The notes: generated from the sequence alone by a model not told the origin. Counted from the first letter of the stretch, positions 35,961-47,850 are shown. The stretch: 64,000 nucleotides of DNA from Balaenoptera acutorostrata (GCF_949987535.1 NC_080078.1:50866207-50930206), one strand, 5' to 3'. Translations and numbers: made by a program.

Positions 35961-37164
35961 GCACAAAACATGAAGGTTGAGTGTGGTGAGAATGTGGTAT
36001 CGTGGAGTCACATTTTGCACTTACTACTTGTGTAGTTAAAATTAAATATGATGACAAGTTTTTAAAGTCATAATTTAAATTGTATTGACTTTATTCACTC
36101 CAATTTTCCATTTAGTCTATAATATTTAAAATTGTGAATCTTATTATCTGAGGTTCAGAATATAAATATATGCTATACGGCCATAAGTGTGGCATGTTAA
36201 CTTGGCATAATTTTTAGTCAATTTCAAGAAAGATTTAGTTCAGTCTTCAGAAATAAACTAATAAATGAAAAATTAGGGGAAATTTTAGGTACATGATGTA
36301 TGTTTAGTGAATGGTGGATAACTTTTAGTTGTTCAAGAAATAGCCTTTGGTGCTACCATGTAACAGAATTCTCAGTTAGAAAGCCTATTGCTTTGAACCT
36401 ATTTTGACATTTCCCATGTTCTCAGAAAAGCTGATGTTAACAAATTTCTGTAATTTCTTCATTTCTTTAGATAATGCCAATTTCTTATTTTTTAAGAAAC
36501 AACTCCCTATCTCACTTGAGAAACCACAATGGAATGTTTTATGAGCATCATGAGGTCTCCATAGCAAAAGACTCACATTGCTAATACATCTTTGTTCAGA
36601 AGGAATCAGACTGCCAAATTTCTGGGACTAAAGAATTACAGTATTTGATTTCTAGATTAGCTAGGAATGAAATTGTTCTTTTATTTTCCTCCCTATTTGA
36701 GCAACTCCAGCTTAGGAAGTTAAGTTTTGCTGTTATTATAGTTGATTTTGTATTCATTCCCCATCTCACAAGAAGAACATGAATGTTAAAAAGCAATGGA
36801 AGTTTATCTAATCATATTCCCCATCACCATTGGCAGCACTGTCTTCAAACCCATTAAACATCTGACCCGTCTCCTAACATACTTTCCTAAACTGGGAAGA
36901 TCTGATGGATTGTAGACTGATACCCACCACCACAGCCATGAAGGAGTGAAGACAGCATGACTAGCTAATGAGTCACAGTCCTTCTCTCATCCGATTTTCA
37001 TTTGAAAACAGATTTTTATTTTTACAGTAGTCCCGACAAAACACCTCTAGTGTGCCCCATGATTGAGAGGCTTTGTCATAGTACAAGTTCTCAGTGAAGG
37101 TTACAGTCATTCGCATAATAAAATCGTAATATTTACTATGTGTTCACATGAGGTGCTAAGGCAG
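35961..37164. other. No gene or recognised repeat
   Basis: AT-rich unassigned sequence; only short chance ORFs. Confidence 0.45.
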
Positions 37165-37695
37165 GGTATTAGTTATTTATTACTGCATAACAAATGACCA
37201 CAAACTTAGTGGCTTCAGCCAACACACATTTATTATCTCACAGTTTCTAAGGGTCAGGAGTCTGGATACTACCTGAGACCTCTGCTTCAGAGTTTCACAG
37301 GGTTGTAATTAAGGTGTCAGCTCAACTGAGAAAAGATTGGCTTCCAAGTTCATGTCGTCGTTGGCAGCATTCAGTTCCTTGCAGGCTGCCAGACTGAACC
37401 TTAGTTTCTTGTTGGCTGTTGGCCAGGAGCTACCCTCAGCTCCTTGCTGCATACATAGTACTCTCCATAGGAAAGGTTATGACATGGCAGATTGCTTCCT
37501 CAAAGCCAACAAGGAAGAGAAAGTCTCCTACCAAGATGAGTTAAACAAATATCTACATCCCTTCACCTTTGCCATACGCTTAGTTGGAAGCAAGTCACAG
37601 TCGTCCTACACTGCAAGGGAGAGGCTCACACAAGGGTGTGAAACAGGAGGCAGGGATCATGGAACCACCCTAGACACTGTCCACCACACTGAGTG
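37165..37695 (+). repeat. MER-type interspersed repeat, copy 2
   Basis: GTATTAGTTATTTATTACTG, TTATTATCTCACAGTTTCTA, GGCAGCATTCAGTTCCTTGC, TTGTTGGCTGTTGGCCAGGA, GGAAGCAAGTCACAGTCGTC and GGAGGCAGGGATCATGG give the same order as the copy at 1253. The 119-codon plus ORF at 37337-37696 lies wholly inside it and is not a gene. Confidence 0.75.
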
Positions 37696-38502
37696 ATGCT
37701 GCAGCCCTCTATTCTCTTTCCCTGGCAACCCAACCCTGCAAGATGGCTGACAAGATGGCAGAAACAAAGGTGGACACACATGGGATCCTGAATTACCACT
37801 TGGAATAAAATTGTCCTGAAGAGTCACCTCATCCACAGTGGATTTTGACTAAACAAGAAATTTGAGAACTTTTACAGTCTGACTTTAAAAAGATAGAGAA
37901 GAAAATCTTGACCTGATCCATGAAGGAAAAGGAAAAGAAGAAATACATGGGCAATTAAGTTATTTAAAGAGAAAAAAAAAGGTGAAAAGTGTGAAGTTGG
38001 ACAAACACTGGGTCAAAAGCGTTGGATGTTCATGGAGAATTCTGATGGAGGGAAAAATGAGTCTGATTGAATGTAGTGAGAAAGAATGAATATCGATGCC
38101 AAAAAGAAAAAAAATAAAATTCCATATTATTAATAGTAAACAATATAAATAATTAGAAAAAGAATCTATGAAATAGTTTAAAAGGAGTAACATTAATAAT
38201 ATGAAAAAAAGTAGTATCCACAATGAATTTTATACTTTAATGGTATGTCAAAGTCAAGGTCAAATCTTTGTTTCTTCCACTCAAAAGCCATTGTTTAACA
38301 TCCAGACAAAATATATTCTGGAGGGAAAACAAACAAATAAACCAAAAATCTAATATTCAGAATACAATAGAATGAGAATAAATTTTGATTGAAAAATATG
38401 ACTTTGATATGTCAGAGTCACTACTTCATTCCAACTATGTTATAGAAACATCAAACTCCTTTTATTCTTGATGGTGAAAAGCCTTGAAAAACTGACCCCT
38501 AA
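37696..38502. other. No gene or recognised repeat
   Basis: AT-rich, with several A runs; nothing supported. Confidence 0.45.
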
Positions 38503-38690
38503 ATCAGTGGTTCACAAACTTTCACTTATCATCACCTGATATCACCTGAAAAACTAGGAAATAGGCAGATTCCTGGGCTCCACCACTAGGGATTCTGATT
38601 CAGCAGGTCTGAATCAGGGTTTGATATTCTGCATTTCTCACAAGCTCCGTGGTAAAACTTACTAATGGTCCATGGCCCACCCATTGTAGG
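38503..38690 (+). repeat. MER5A hAT element
   Basis: AATCAGTGGTTCACAAACTT, TCCTGGGCTCCACCACTAGG, GATTCTGATTCAGCAGGTCT, GATATTCTGCATTTCTCACA. Close to the MER5A order over almost full length. Confidence 0.85.
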
Positions 38691-39094
38691 TGGTGGGCCT
38701 GCAAATACTCAAATGGTGCATATGTCAGATGGTTAGTAACTAAATTTTTTCTATAGCTATTTCTGAAGCTATACTAGTTGGAATTTATACCAAAACATCT
38801 AGTATGATTTAAGGGGCATAGAAAAAAAATTAATGAATTGTGGCTGGCTCCCTAGCCATATGCCTTCAAAAATACAGATTTTCAAACTAAAGGAATCCAG
38901 CAATTTTACTTGTGATTATGGGATAAAATTGTAAGCTCCAGAAAGGTAGATCAAGTGCCTAGAATAGTTAAGACATTTAAATATTTGTTAATATATGAAT
39001 GAGTGAAAACAGAAAATCGTGGTTTGAAATGGAAACATATCAAGAATTGTCATAAAGGTGAGATAATCTGATCTATTGTGAGATAATCTTATCT
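38691..39094. other. No gene; possible L2 3' end at 38920-39010
   Basis: GTAAGCTCCAGAAAGGTAGA and GTGCCTAGAATAGTTAAGAC followed by ATATTTGTTAATATATGAAT resemble the L2 3' end. The rest is unassigned. Confidence 0.4.
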
Positions 39095-39520
39095 TAAGAC
39101 ATAGTGTGGTAGTACAGTAGAAAAAATGTCCTCAGTGCTTCATGCCCTTTGCAACGTGACTTTGCAACCCTTCCATCAGGAAACAATTTATTGTTTGAAA
39201 CCTTGCCTCTCTGCCTACACCATGACCCAAGTCGTGTCTTGGCTGTTCTTGTGACTTGCCTTGGCCAGTAGAATGTGGAAGAAGTGAGTTTTATTTTGAG
39301 TCTAGACCTCGGAAAGCTTGTGTACTTCCACTCTCTCTCATAACCTTTCCACCACCGCATGAACAAGCCCAGACCAGCACCACAGGACAATGAAGAGTCC
39401 AGCCAAAATCACCCTACCCAACTCACAGACAACCACAGACACATGAATGGGACCAGACAAGACCAGAAGAATCTCCTACCTGAAACAAAGACATATGATC
39501 TATAATTAATGCTTGTTGGT
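39095..39520 (+). repeat. MLT1 (MaLR) solo LTR
   Basis: TTTGCAACGTGACTTTGCAA, CTTGTGACTTGCCTTGGCCA, GTAGAATGTGGAAGAAGTGA, ATGAACAAGCCCAGACCAGC, CAGACACATGAATGGGACCA and the TTAATGCTTGTTGG end follow the MLT1 consensus order. No internal retroviral genes. Confidence 0.8.
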
Positions 39521-39699
39521 TTTTCATCCCAGTTTTCTTTTTGCACCTAAATCCATCTTTACCACTTTAGCATTGTTTATGGGGACAGAGGAAGGGGTTG
39601 GCCTTCATCGTGAAGTTTAATTTGAGTTTTGAGCTTAACTGACCTCTAACTCCTAGAGTCAGGAGAATCCCAATCAACATGCTTCAAGTGTAAAATGTA

Positions 39700-40090
39700 G
39701 AGAAGAAGGCTACCTGGTCAGCAGTGGAATAGGTAAATTAACTGTGGTATATTCACACGATGGAGTACTATGTACACTGAGAACAGACAAACTACAACTG
39801 CACACAGTAGTATGAATAGCTTCCACAATACAGTGTTGAGTGAAAGAAACCAGACACAAAAGAGCACAAACTGTATGATTCCATGTATTACAAGTCCTAA
39901 ATAAGACAGTACTAATCATTGGTGATAACATTCAAGATAGGATTTACTTCTGGAGGCAGCCGAAGGGTACTTCTGGGAACAGGTAATGTCTGACAGCTGA
40001 GTTCACAGTGGTGTTCAGAATGTGAACATTCATTAAGTTTTATGCATATAGTGTACACTCTTTTCATTATTTAATCTTCAGTTTAAAGCT
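39700..40090 (+). mobile_element. Old L1 3' end
   Basis: ACTGTGGTATATTCACACGA, GATGGAGTACTATGTACACT, TTGAGTGAAAGAAACCAGAC, ACTGTATGATTCCATGTATT are the ORF2 end and 3' UTR of an L1M-type element. Confidence 0.75.
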
Positions 40091-41009
40091 GAAAAAGAAA
40101 ATACAGAGGAAAAATGACTTCCTCAGTGATGAGGTTAATACCTCAAACTCCTGCCTCTTTTTTTCTGCCTCAATTCCATTACTCTTCAATGTTCAGGAGG
40201 TAAGGGAAGTTAAGGCAACTTGGAGGAATAAAATAAATGCAGGGAGAAGTGTTCCTTTGAAAGAAATAGCAGAATTATCACCTTCAAGGCAAATAGTCAA
40301 CGCACACATTTAAATTCAATTAAATATACCTATTGAGCATTTACTAAGTGCCAGGCATTGTTCTAGGTACTTAGGATAGATCAGGGAACAAAAATGACAA
40401 AGATCCTGCTCACATAGAGTTTATATGATAATGGGGGAGGGGTGGAGGGTGGGAAAACTATAAACAACATAATAAATGTGTAAATTATGTTGTAGTTAGA
40501 AGATACTTTGGCAAAAAAAATGGCATAGGTAATGGTGATCGAGAATGCTGATGGAGAACTGGTTGTAAGTTTTAAAAGGTGGTGAAAATATGTTTAAACA
40601 GTTTTGAGGACAATACTAAATGATCTATATCCCTTCTGTCATTTGATTAGCATGAAAACAAAATTATTTTCTGACTCTTTGGAATGCTTATTGTCCCTCA
40701 TCCAGACCCTGCATGGTCAATGCACACAGTTGAGTTGGTCTTAAAATATCGCCCAAGTATATGTGAGCCAAATACCTGGAGTCCTGCGCAATGCTAATAA
40801 AATCAGTTGAGATATAGATCCTTGTCATTGTACCTACTTTGTTATAGTTTGTTTCCCATTGCTTGCTTTTATCATTAACTGCATCCTCTAAAGTATTTTT
40901 TGAGATATGGCCAAACAGAGAACTTGATTGTGAGTGTTTCTTGGTATAGCTTTTGTTATTTATTGACAAGTTGCTTGATATTGTTGGGTTTTAAAAAATT
41001 ATTTTAAAT
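40091..41009. other. No gene; one ancient repeat-like block
   Basis: 40325-40450 (TTGAGCATTTACTAAGTGCC, GGCATTGTTCTAGGTACTTA) is a widespread ancient mammalian repeat motif whose family I leave open. The minus strand has a 93-codon ORF at 40688-40969 with no recognisable domain. Confidence 0.4.
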
Positions 41010-43375
41010 AGACTATTTTTTAGAATGGTTTTAGGTTCACAGCAAAATTGAGTGCAAAGTATAGAGAGTTTCTGTATACACCTTTTCCCTCCACCCTCAC
41101 TATCCACAACCATATCAGAGTGGTACATTTGTTATAGTCAGTGAATCTACATCATTATTACCCTAAGTCCATAAATTACATTAGGGGTCACTGTTGGTGT
41201 TGCACATTCTGTGGGTTCTGACAAATATGTCATGACATGTATTCACCATATAGTATCATTGAGAGTAGTTTCATTGCCCTAAAATCCTTTGTGCTTCGCC
41301 TATTCATCTCTCCCTCCCTCCCTCCTAACACTTATAAATTACTAATATTTTTACTGTTTCCATGGTTTTACCTTTTCCAGAATGTATATACAAGTTGACT
41401 CTTGAACAACAAGAGTTTGAACTGCACAGGTCCATTTATACATAAGATATTTTTCCATAACAAATACTACAGTACTACCCTGTCTGCAGTTGGTTGAATC
41501 TGCACATGCAGAAGAACCTGGATATGGAGGGCTGACTCTAAGTTATATGTGGATTAACCTCTGAGTTGTTCAAGGGTCAACTTGAATCATTCAGTATGTA
41601 GCCTTTTCAGATTGGCTTCTTTTACTTAATAGTGTATATTTAAGGCTCCTCTGTGTCTTTTCATGGCTTGATAGCTCATTTCTTTTTGGGCTGAATAATA
41701 TCCCATTGTCTGGATATACCATAGTTTATTCATTCACCTACTGAAGGACATCTTGGTTGCTTCTAAGTTTTTGCAATTATGAATAAAGCTGCTATGAACA
41801 TCTGTGTGCACATTTTTGTGTGGACATAAGTTTTCAACTCATTTGAGTAAATACCAAGGAGTGTGATTGCTGGTAAGAGTAGGTATAGTTTTGTAAGAAA
41901 TTTCCAAACTGTCTACCAAAGTGGCTTTACTATCTTGCATCCCCACCAGCAATGAATGAGAGCTCCTCTTGTTCTACATCCTTGTCAGCAATGGTGGTGG
42001 TCAATCATTCTAATAGGTGCAGAGTGGTATCTCCTTGTTTCAATTTGCATTTCTCTGATGACATATGGTGTGGAGCATCTTTTCATATGCTTATTTACCA
42101 TCTGTATATCTTCTTTGGTAATGTATCTGTTTAGGTCTTTTGCCCATTTTTAAAATAAGGTTAGTTTTCTTATTGCTGAGTTTTAAAGAGTTTTTTTGTA
42201 TATTTTGGATACTAGTCCTTTATTAGATGTGTTTTTTTTTGCAAATATTTTCTACCTATGGCTTGTCTTCTCATTCTCTTGACAGTGTCTTTTGCTGAGC
42301 AGAAGTTTTTAACTTTAAAGAAGGCAAGATTATCAATTATTTCTTTCATGGATCATGCCTTTGGTGTTTTATCTAAAAAGTCATCATCATACCCAAGGTC
42401 ATGTAGGTTTTCTCTTATGTTAGCTTCTAGGAATTTTATAGATTTGCCTTTCACATTTAGGTCTATGATCCATTTTGAGTTAATTTTTGTGAAAGGTGTA
42501 AGGTCTGTGTCTAGATTCCTATTTATTTATTTTTGCATGTGCACCTTCAATTGTTCCAGCACCATTTGCTAAAGAGATTATCTTTTCTCCATTGTATTCC
42601 CTTTACTCCTTTGTCAAAGATCAATTGGCTATATTTATGTAGATCCATATCCAAGCTCTCTGTACAGTTCCATTCATTTATCTGTCTATTCTTTTGCCAA
42701 TACCACACTTGCTTGATTACTGTAGCTGTATAGAAAGTCTTCAAGTCAAATAGTTTCAGCCCTCTAACTTTGTTCTTTTCCTTCAATATTGTGTTAGCTA
42801 TTCTGAGTCTTTTGCCTCTCCAAATAAACTTTAGAATCAGTTTGTCAATATCCTCAAAATAACTTGCTGAGATGTTGATTGAGATTGCATTGAATTTATA
42901 GATCAAGTTGGGATGAACTGACATCTTGACAATATTTAATCTTCCTATTCATGAACATGGGATATCTTTTATTTAATTCTTTTAAAAATTTCTTTTATCA
43001 GAGTTTTGTAGTTTTCCTATATAGATCTTGTACATATTTTGTTAGACTATTTTTTAAGGGGGGGTGCTATTGTAAATAATATTGTTTTTAATTTCAAATT
43101 TACTTGTTTATTGCTGGTACATAAGAAAGTGATTGACTTTTGTTATGTTAACCTTGTATCCTGCAACTTTGCGATATCACTAATTCGTTCCAAGAGGTTT
43201 TCTTTTTTTGTCGATTCTTTCAAATTTTCTGTAAAGACAATCATGTCATCTGTGAACAAAGACAGTTTTGTTTCTTCCTTCCCAAACTGTACACTTGCTT
43301 GTTTTTATGTAGTCATTCGTACAGTAAATAACAGAAAAGGATAATCAATTTTTTATACTTTCTAAGTTTTCAGAG
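41010..43375 (-). mobile_element. Old L1: 3' UTR and C-terminal two thirds of ORF2
   Basis: The 3' UTR lies at 41010-41640 (TGGTTTTAGGTTCACAGCAA on plus), then decayed ORF2 up to about 43375. The longest open piece is 42547-42924, with [27 protein letters not shown] and RKDNLFSKWCWNN, the region after the reverse transcriptase. A PSTDEW-like C-terminal region is recognisable around 41700. The 5' part is missing. A small inverted-repeat DNA element lies inside the 3' UTR. Confidence 0.85.
41392..41583. mobile_element. 192-bp DNA transposon with terminal inverted repeats
   Basis: The left end AAGTTGACTCTTGAACAAC and the right end GTTGTTCAAGGGTCAACTT are inverted repeats with one mismatch over 19 bp. 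The interior (ACTGCACAGGTCCATTTATA, GTTGGTTGAATCTGCACATG) matches a common mammalian non-autonomous DNA transposon of the MER/Tigger sort. It is inserted in the antisense L1, whose sequence resumes at TCATTCAGTATGTAGCC. Confidence 0.8.
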
Positions 43376-44924
43376 ATTATCTCAATGTATTAATCAGCTT
43401 CCTATAAAAATTTGCTGATAGACTGAATTTACCACAAATCTTACAACTCATTCCTTTAAAATTCATCCAACTTTTCTTTGCTTAGAAAAGGAAAATGTGT
43501 ATTCTTCATACTGTAACAAGATGTTAAATTGGAAGTTTCATCTAATGTAGCAAGATATGGCAGATATCAGATTCCAATGGAGGTGCCATACTATGGGCAA
43601 AAATTTTAAAAGAAATGATTGAGAACAATTTCAATGACTTTGAATGTGTCGCAAAAATAAAGGATAAAGAGTCAGGTGTTTGGAATTAGTGATAGAGTTT
43701 CTTTAGTGAGAGTTGTGCTGTAAGGACCAGGCCCTATTGAGGAAGGAAGAGGATGCATTTTCCTGCTCCTCAAGTCAAATGGGAATGACTTCATCATGAC
43801 CACTTGAAGAACATGGTAAGTGTTGGTCCTCATGGTAAGAAAAGTACAGTGACTGGAGTCTGACCTCCATCTGAGTATTCCAAGGTCAAGAGTCTGTGGC
43901 TTTCAGATCAAGAAGGCAGAGTAAGAAGGAGTGAGATTTGAGGACCAAGTTTAGGAAATTACCATACTTCCAATGGAAGAAGGACAAAGTGGGACAAAGG
44001 ATGTCCATGTCTTTGATGACCTATATTTGCATCAAACTGAAGGATATAAGCCTAAAACTACTTTGATTTTCATCTAAGGTGACTACTTTGTCAGCTGTTG
44101 GGAATCCAAGAGTGTCTGTGTTGAATGAGTGTCCAGAAAACTAGTGGCTGAGGGAAGAGTGACAGCTTGATGAATAGAATGTGTCATCCGCATCATGGGA
44201 GGTGAGTTAATGAAGTCCAGTAGGATAACCAACAAAAACCTATGAAAGTGTCCATACTTTAAATCTCCACCAGACCCGAAGGAAGTGAATTTGTGATAGT
44301 TATCAGTCAAGTAATAATTGTCTGCTCCCACTGTTCTTCTTCCTGCCTCCCCTTGCTTATTCCAGAGGATGTCAGTGGCATAGCTAGTGAGTAAGAGAAG
44401 GAAAAGGGAAAATGAGGAAGACCATATCTTCTCTCCAAAAGCAGGTGGCCAGCCTATAGCCAGCCCCAGCCAAGGAGGAAACATGTTAATATTCAATCTA
44501 GTTCAACATATGTTAATATTCAATCTAGCTCAGAGTTTGTATTACTGTACCTATAAAATCATGATGGTCACCTGGATTTTCACCTGAAGGCAGAAGAAGT
44601 ATTCACCACTCCCCATCCCCAAGCAGGTTTCAAGGGGCAGTGGAAAAGAAAAATAAAACTCCTTTTATGATCACATCCTCTGAGTCATGCATGTTTAACA
44701 TGTTGATCCATGAGTAAGGCTTTCTGGGCCCACACATGACCAATATGTGGTAGGTATGGTAGCAAAAATAAAAGTCTACAGTGAGTTGTTTCTAGCTCTA
44801 GTCCACGTTTGAGTATTGGAGCCAATAACCCAACTCACAGCATTTTACCCTGTGATGTTGGACCAGCTCCTTGGAGTGGCCTGAGCAAATGTTCACTAAA
44901 CCACTTCTAGATCTAAGATTCTCA
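43376..44924. other. No gene or recognised repeat
   Basis: About 1.5 kb without a repeat that I can name. The 137-codon minus ORF at 44083-44496 has no known domain and no sign of coding conservation that can be judged from one sequence. A 25/27-bp duplication is listed separately. Confidence 0.4.
44481..44532. repeat. Tandem duplication of about 26 bp
   Basis: ACATGTTAATATTCAATCTA GTTCA is followed at once by ACATATGTTAATATTCAATC TAGCTCA: two copies differing by a 2-bp insertion and one substitution. Confidence 0.9.
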
Positions 44925-45110
44925 AACTGTAGTTGTTGTCATAAGAGTCAGTAGTTGATCTTGTTAAACATGAAGATTTCCAGCCCCCCCCCCCCACCCC
45001 GCTACAACCAGGAGATTCTGACTGGTAAGGTTTGAAGTAGACCATTGTTAATTAGCACTCCAAGTTGTTATGTTGTAGGTGGTCTGGAAGATATCTTTGG
45101 GAAACACTGT
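44925..45110 (+). repeat. MER5A-like element (cluster member 1) with C run
   Basis: Starts AAGATTCTCAAACTGTAGTT and ends TTGGGAAACACTG, with an interrupted run of about 12 C at 44984-44995 in the place of the MER5A CCCCACCCCC block. Diverged but in the right order. Confidence 0.65.
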
Positions 45111-45114
45111 TTTA

Positions 45115-45275
45115 GGGCAGTGCTTCTCAAACTTTAATAGGCATATGAATCACCTTGGGATTGTCTTAAAATGTATTCTGATTCATAGACCTGGAATGCG
45201 TGAGATTGTGTTTCCCTCCTCAGTGATGCTTCTGCTGCTGGTCCAAGTACCACACTTGCAGTAACGATGGCTAGG
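45115..45275 (+). repeat. MER5A-like element (cluster member 2)
   Basis: GGGCAGTGCTTCTCAAACTT, ATATGAATCACCTTGGGATT, GATGCTTCTGCTGCTGGTCC, ACCACACTTGCAGTAACGAT. Directly follows member 1 in the same orientation. Confidence 0.75.
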
Positions 45276-45276
45276 A

Positions 45277-45390
45277 CATTGTTTCCCAAACCTGCCTTGT
45301 CTTAAGAATCTGCCCATTCTGCTCAAAACACAGATTTCAGATTCCCACCTTTATCCTCTTGACTCATAATCTTCAGGTGAGGAATATAGG
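45277..45390 (+). repeat. MER5-like element, partial (cluster member 3)
   Basis: CATTGTTTCCCAAACCTGCC, CAAAACACAGATTTCAGATT, CATAATCTTCAGGTGAGG: the 5' two thirds of a MER5-type element, again on plus. Confidence 0.5.
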
Positions 45391-45679
45391 AAAAGAGGAG
45401 GAGTGTCCTCAAATATTAGCTGGAGTCTGGAGCAATGCCAACACCCAAAGGCTATGTCTAGCAGAATTCTTCAGGGACAGCCTAAAACAGCATGAACAAA
45501 GAAACTGTTCCTCCGTTCTTCCTGATGACTAGATCCCAACAGAGAGAAAGAAGAAAAATTCAAAGCTACTAGTTCTGTTCCATAGTCCGTAGTCCTGAAC
45601 CATGGAAGAAAATTTTAAATGTCTCCTTGGATGGCTTGGCCATCAAGCTTGGCCTCACACAAAGGCTGTCACCTCTACC

Positions 45680-45870
45680 AGTGGTTTTCAATTTTGACTG
45701 CATACCAGATTCATCTGGGGGCTTAAAAAAATAACAATATCTAGTTGCCACCCTCTAGAAATCCTGATTTAATAGGACTGAATATTGGGATTATAATCTA
45801 ACTGGCCCATGTACTGGGATTCTTAGAAGCTCCCCAGATAACTCTAGTGGGCAGGGAAAATTGAGAACTG
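45680..45870 (+). repeat. MER5-like element (cluster member 4)
   Basis: CCAGTGGTTTTCAATTTTGA, CAGATTCATCTGGGGGCTTA, CACCCTCTAGAAATCCTGAT, TTAGAAGCTCCCCAGATAAC, AATTGAGAACTGGAGG. Full-length order with palindromic ends. Confidence 0.7.
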
Positions 45871-46164
45871 GAGGCTTTGAAGATATGGTCTGAAAGAGTC
45901 CTGTGTAAAGAAATCTTACTCATTATTTTGTAACTATGGCTAAAATCCTGTACTTGCAGTGGTTTGAGTCAATTTATTGCTTCCAAAAGTTTCCTGTCAA
46001 AACTATATGGCCTGGAATATATCACGTGGACAATTTAGCACCCATTAAAATGCTGGCAAACGTTTAGTCAATCAAACAAGCCAACAGCCAGTGGCAGAAA
46101 GCTTGACGCTATTTTTGTGCATTATAACAACTACTACTATGAATTCTATTGCATCTTGCATTCC

Positions 46165-46305
46165 TTTACTACATATTTTCTATTCTTACAATGGTCTGTA
46201 AGTAATATTTTATTATTCCTACAAGAAGATGAAGACGCTGTAGCCCGGATTGCTTAACTGATCTCTCTTTCAAGTTCAAGTCCTACAGAGCTAACTGACT
46301 AGTTA
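46165..46305 (-). repeat. MIR-like fragment
   Basis: TTATTATTCCTACAAGAAGA through AAGTTCAAGTCCTACAGAGC is compatible with an antisense MIR. Strongly diverged. Confidence 0.35.
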
Positions 46306-46384
46306 AAACCAAGGATGTTAAAGGCACTTAAAACTCAACATGACCATAAGCCAATCAAGATCTTCCTCACCTGGACGGCCTCTT

Positions 46385-46620
46385 CCAATGACATGTCTCC
46401 ATTAATAGCAGGGCTCTTCCTCCAGTTTTGTAACCCAGAACCTGAGACTTACTCTTGAAACTACCGTGTCCTCTCCATCAGCTCCCACATCCAATCCTTC
46501 ACTAAATCCACTTGATTTTACTTCCTGACATCTCCAGAACATACTAATTTTCTTTGTATTCTCCACCGTCACCACCACTTGAGTCTAATGTATGATCATC
46601 TTTCCTTTTTCCATTTCAGT
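46385..46620 (+). repeat. LINE L2 fragment
   Basis: CTCTCCATCAGCTCCCACAT, CCAATCCTTCACTAAATCCA and TCTCCACCGTCACCACCACT follow the L2 ORF2 end region (ATCCAATCCATCAGCAAATCC type). Confidence 0.5.
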
Positions 46621-46809
46621 GTCTATAAGTAAATTTAAAAAAATATGCCAACACACCTATGTGTTTATGTATCGTCATGACTGCTTTCTGCTACAAAGGC
46701 AGAGTTGAGTCATTGTGACAGAGACTATATAGCCCACAAAGCTGAAAATATTTAATATTGGGCCCTTTACAGAAAAAAAAAAATTGCTGGAGTCTGTGCT
46801 AGATTATCT

Positions 46810-46978
46810 TAAAGCAGTGCTCTCAAATGTTGAGAAGAAGATGAATCACCTAGGAATCTTGTTAACTTGCAGATCCTGATTCAGTCATTCTGGGATGGAA
46901 TTTGAGATACTGTGATTCTAACAAACTCCCAGATGATGTGGGTGCTGCTGATCTGTGGTCCACACTTTGAGTAGTAAA
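46810..46978 (+). repeat. MER5A element (cluster member 5)
   Basis: GATGAATCACCTAGGAATCT, TCCTGATTCAGTCATTCTGG, ACTGTGATTCTAACAAACTC, GATGTGGGTGCTGCTGATCT, GGTCCACACTTTGAGTAGTA. Clear MER5A. Confidence 0.85.
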
Positions 46979-46984
46979 GGAGGT

Positions 46985-47850
46985 AAAGGACCCTTCTACT
47001 TTTTAAAGAAAGAAAAGAACACAGCTGATAAACACTACCTCAGCCAGATGACGAAGATCAATGTCAACAGTGAATAAATCATGTGGCTAGCATGTACCCT
47101 TGCTATGACATTATTAGAACAGCATTGTACCTCTGTGCTGTACCTTGTGGTCTTCCTCCCCAAAACCCATAACCCTGGTCTAATCATGAAAAAAACATCA
47201 CACAACTTCCCCTGAGAAACATTCTACAAAATGCCTGAGCAGTACTCCTCAAACTGTCAAGGTCGCAAGGAAAGTCTGAGAAATTGTCACAGCCAAAGAA
47301 GACATGATGACTAAATATGGTGTCCTGGATGGAACAGAAAAAGGGCATTAGGGGGGGCTTCCCTGGTGGCGCAGTGGTTGAGAGTCTGCCTGCCAATGCA
47401 GGGGACACGGGTTCGGGCCCTGGTCTGGGGGGATCCCACATGCCGCGGAGCAACTAAGCCCATCAGCCACAACTACTGAGCCTGCGCGTCTGGAGCTTCT
47501 GCTCCGCCACAAGAGAGGCCGCGATAGTGAGAGGCCCGTGCACTGCAATGAAGAGTGGGCCCCGCTCACCGCAACTAGAGAAAGCCCTCGCACAGAAACG
47601 AAAACCCAACACAGCCAAAAATAAATAAAAAAAAAAAAAAAAAAAAGGCATTAGGTAAAAGCTAAGGTAATCTGAATAAACTATGGACCTTAATTAACAA
47701 TAAAGTATTAATATCAGTTCATTAGTTGCAACAAAGTGCCTTACTATTGTAAGATATTAATAATAATAGGGGAAGCTGGGTATGAAGCTTATGGCAACTC
47801 TATACTATATTTTCAACTTAAAAAAACCCTGTTTTTAAAAGATAAAGTTT
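46985..47850 (+). repeat. Old L1-like 3' region, copy C, interrupted by a SINE
   Basis: Same ordered blocks as copy A at 33230: AACACTACCTCAGCCAGATG, CCCAAAACCCATAACCCTGG, CTCAAACTGTCAAGGTCGCA, AGAAAAAGGGCATTAGG, then after the SINE CTAAGGTAATCTGAATAAAC, TATTGTAAGATATTAATAAT. Same orientation as copies A and B. Confidence 0.65.
47353..47646 (+). mobile_element. CHR-type SINE with TSD
   Basis: Pol III A-box-like TGGCGCAGTGG at 47367-47377 and B-box-like GGTTCGGGCCC at 47410-47420, ending in a long A tail. GGCATTAGG lies on both sides (47344-47352 and 47647-47655). Little diverged from the expected sequence, so it is among the younger insertions. Confidence 0.95.

Noticed and set aside
37337..37696. 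119-codon plus-strand ORF
   Set aside because: Contained entirely in the MER-type repeat, whose other copies do not keep the frame.
40688..40969. 93-codon minus-strand ORF
   Set aside because: No known domain, and no neighbouring start, splice or poly-A context; length is within chance for AT-rich DNA of this size.
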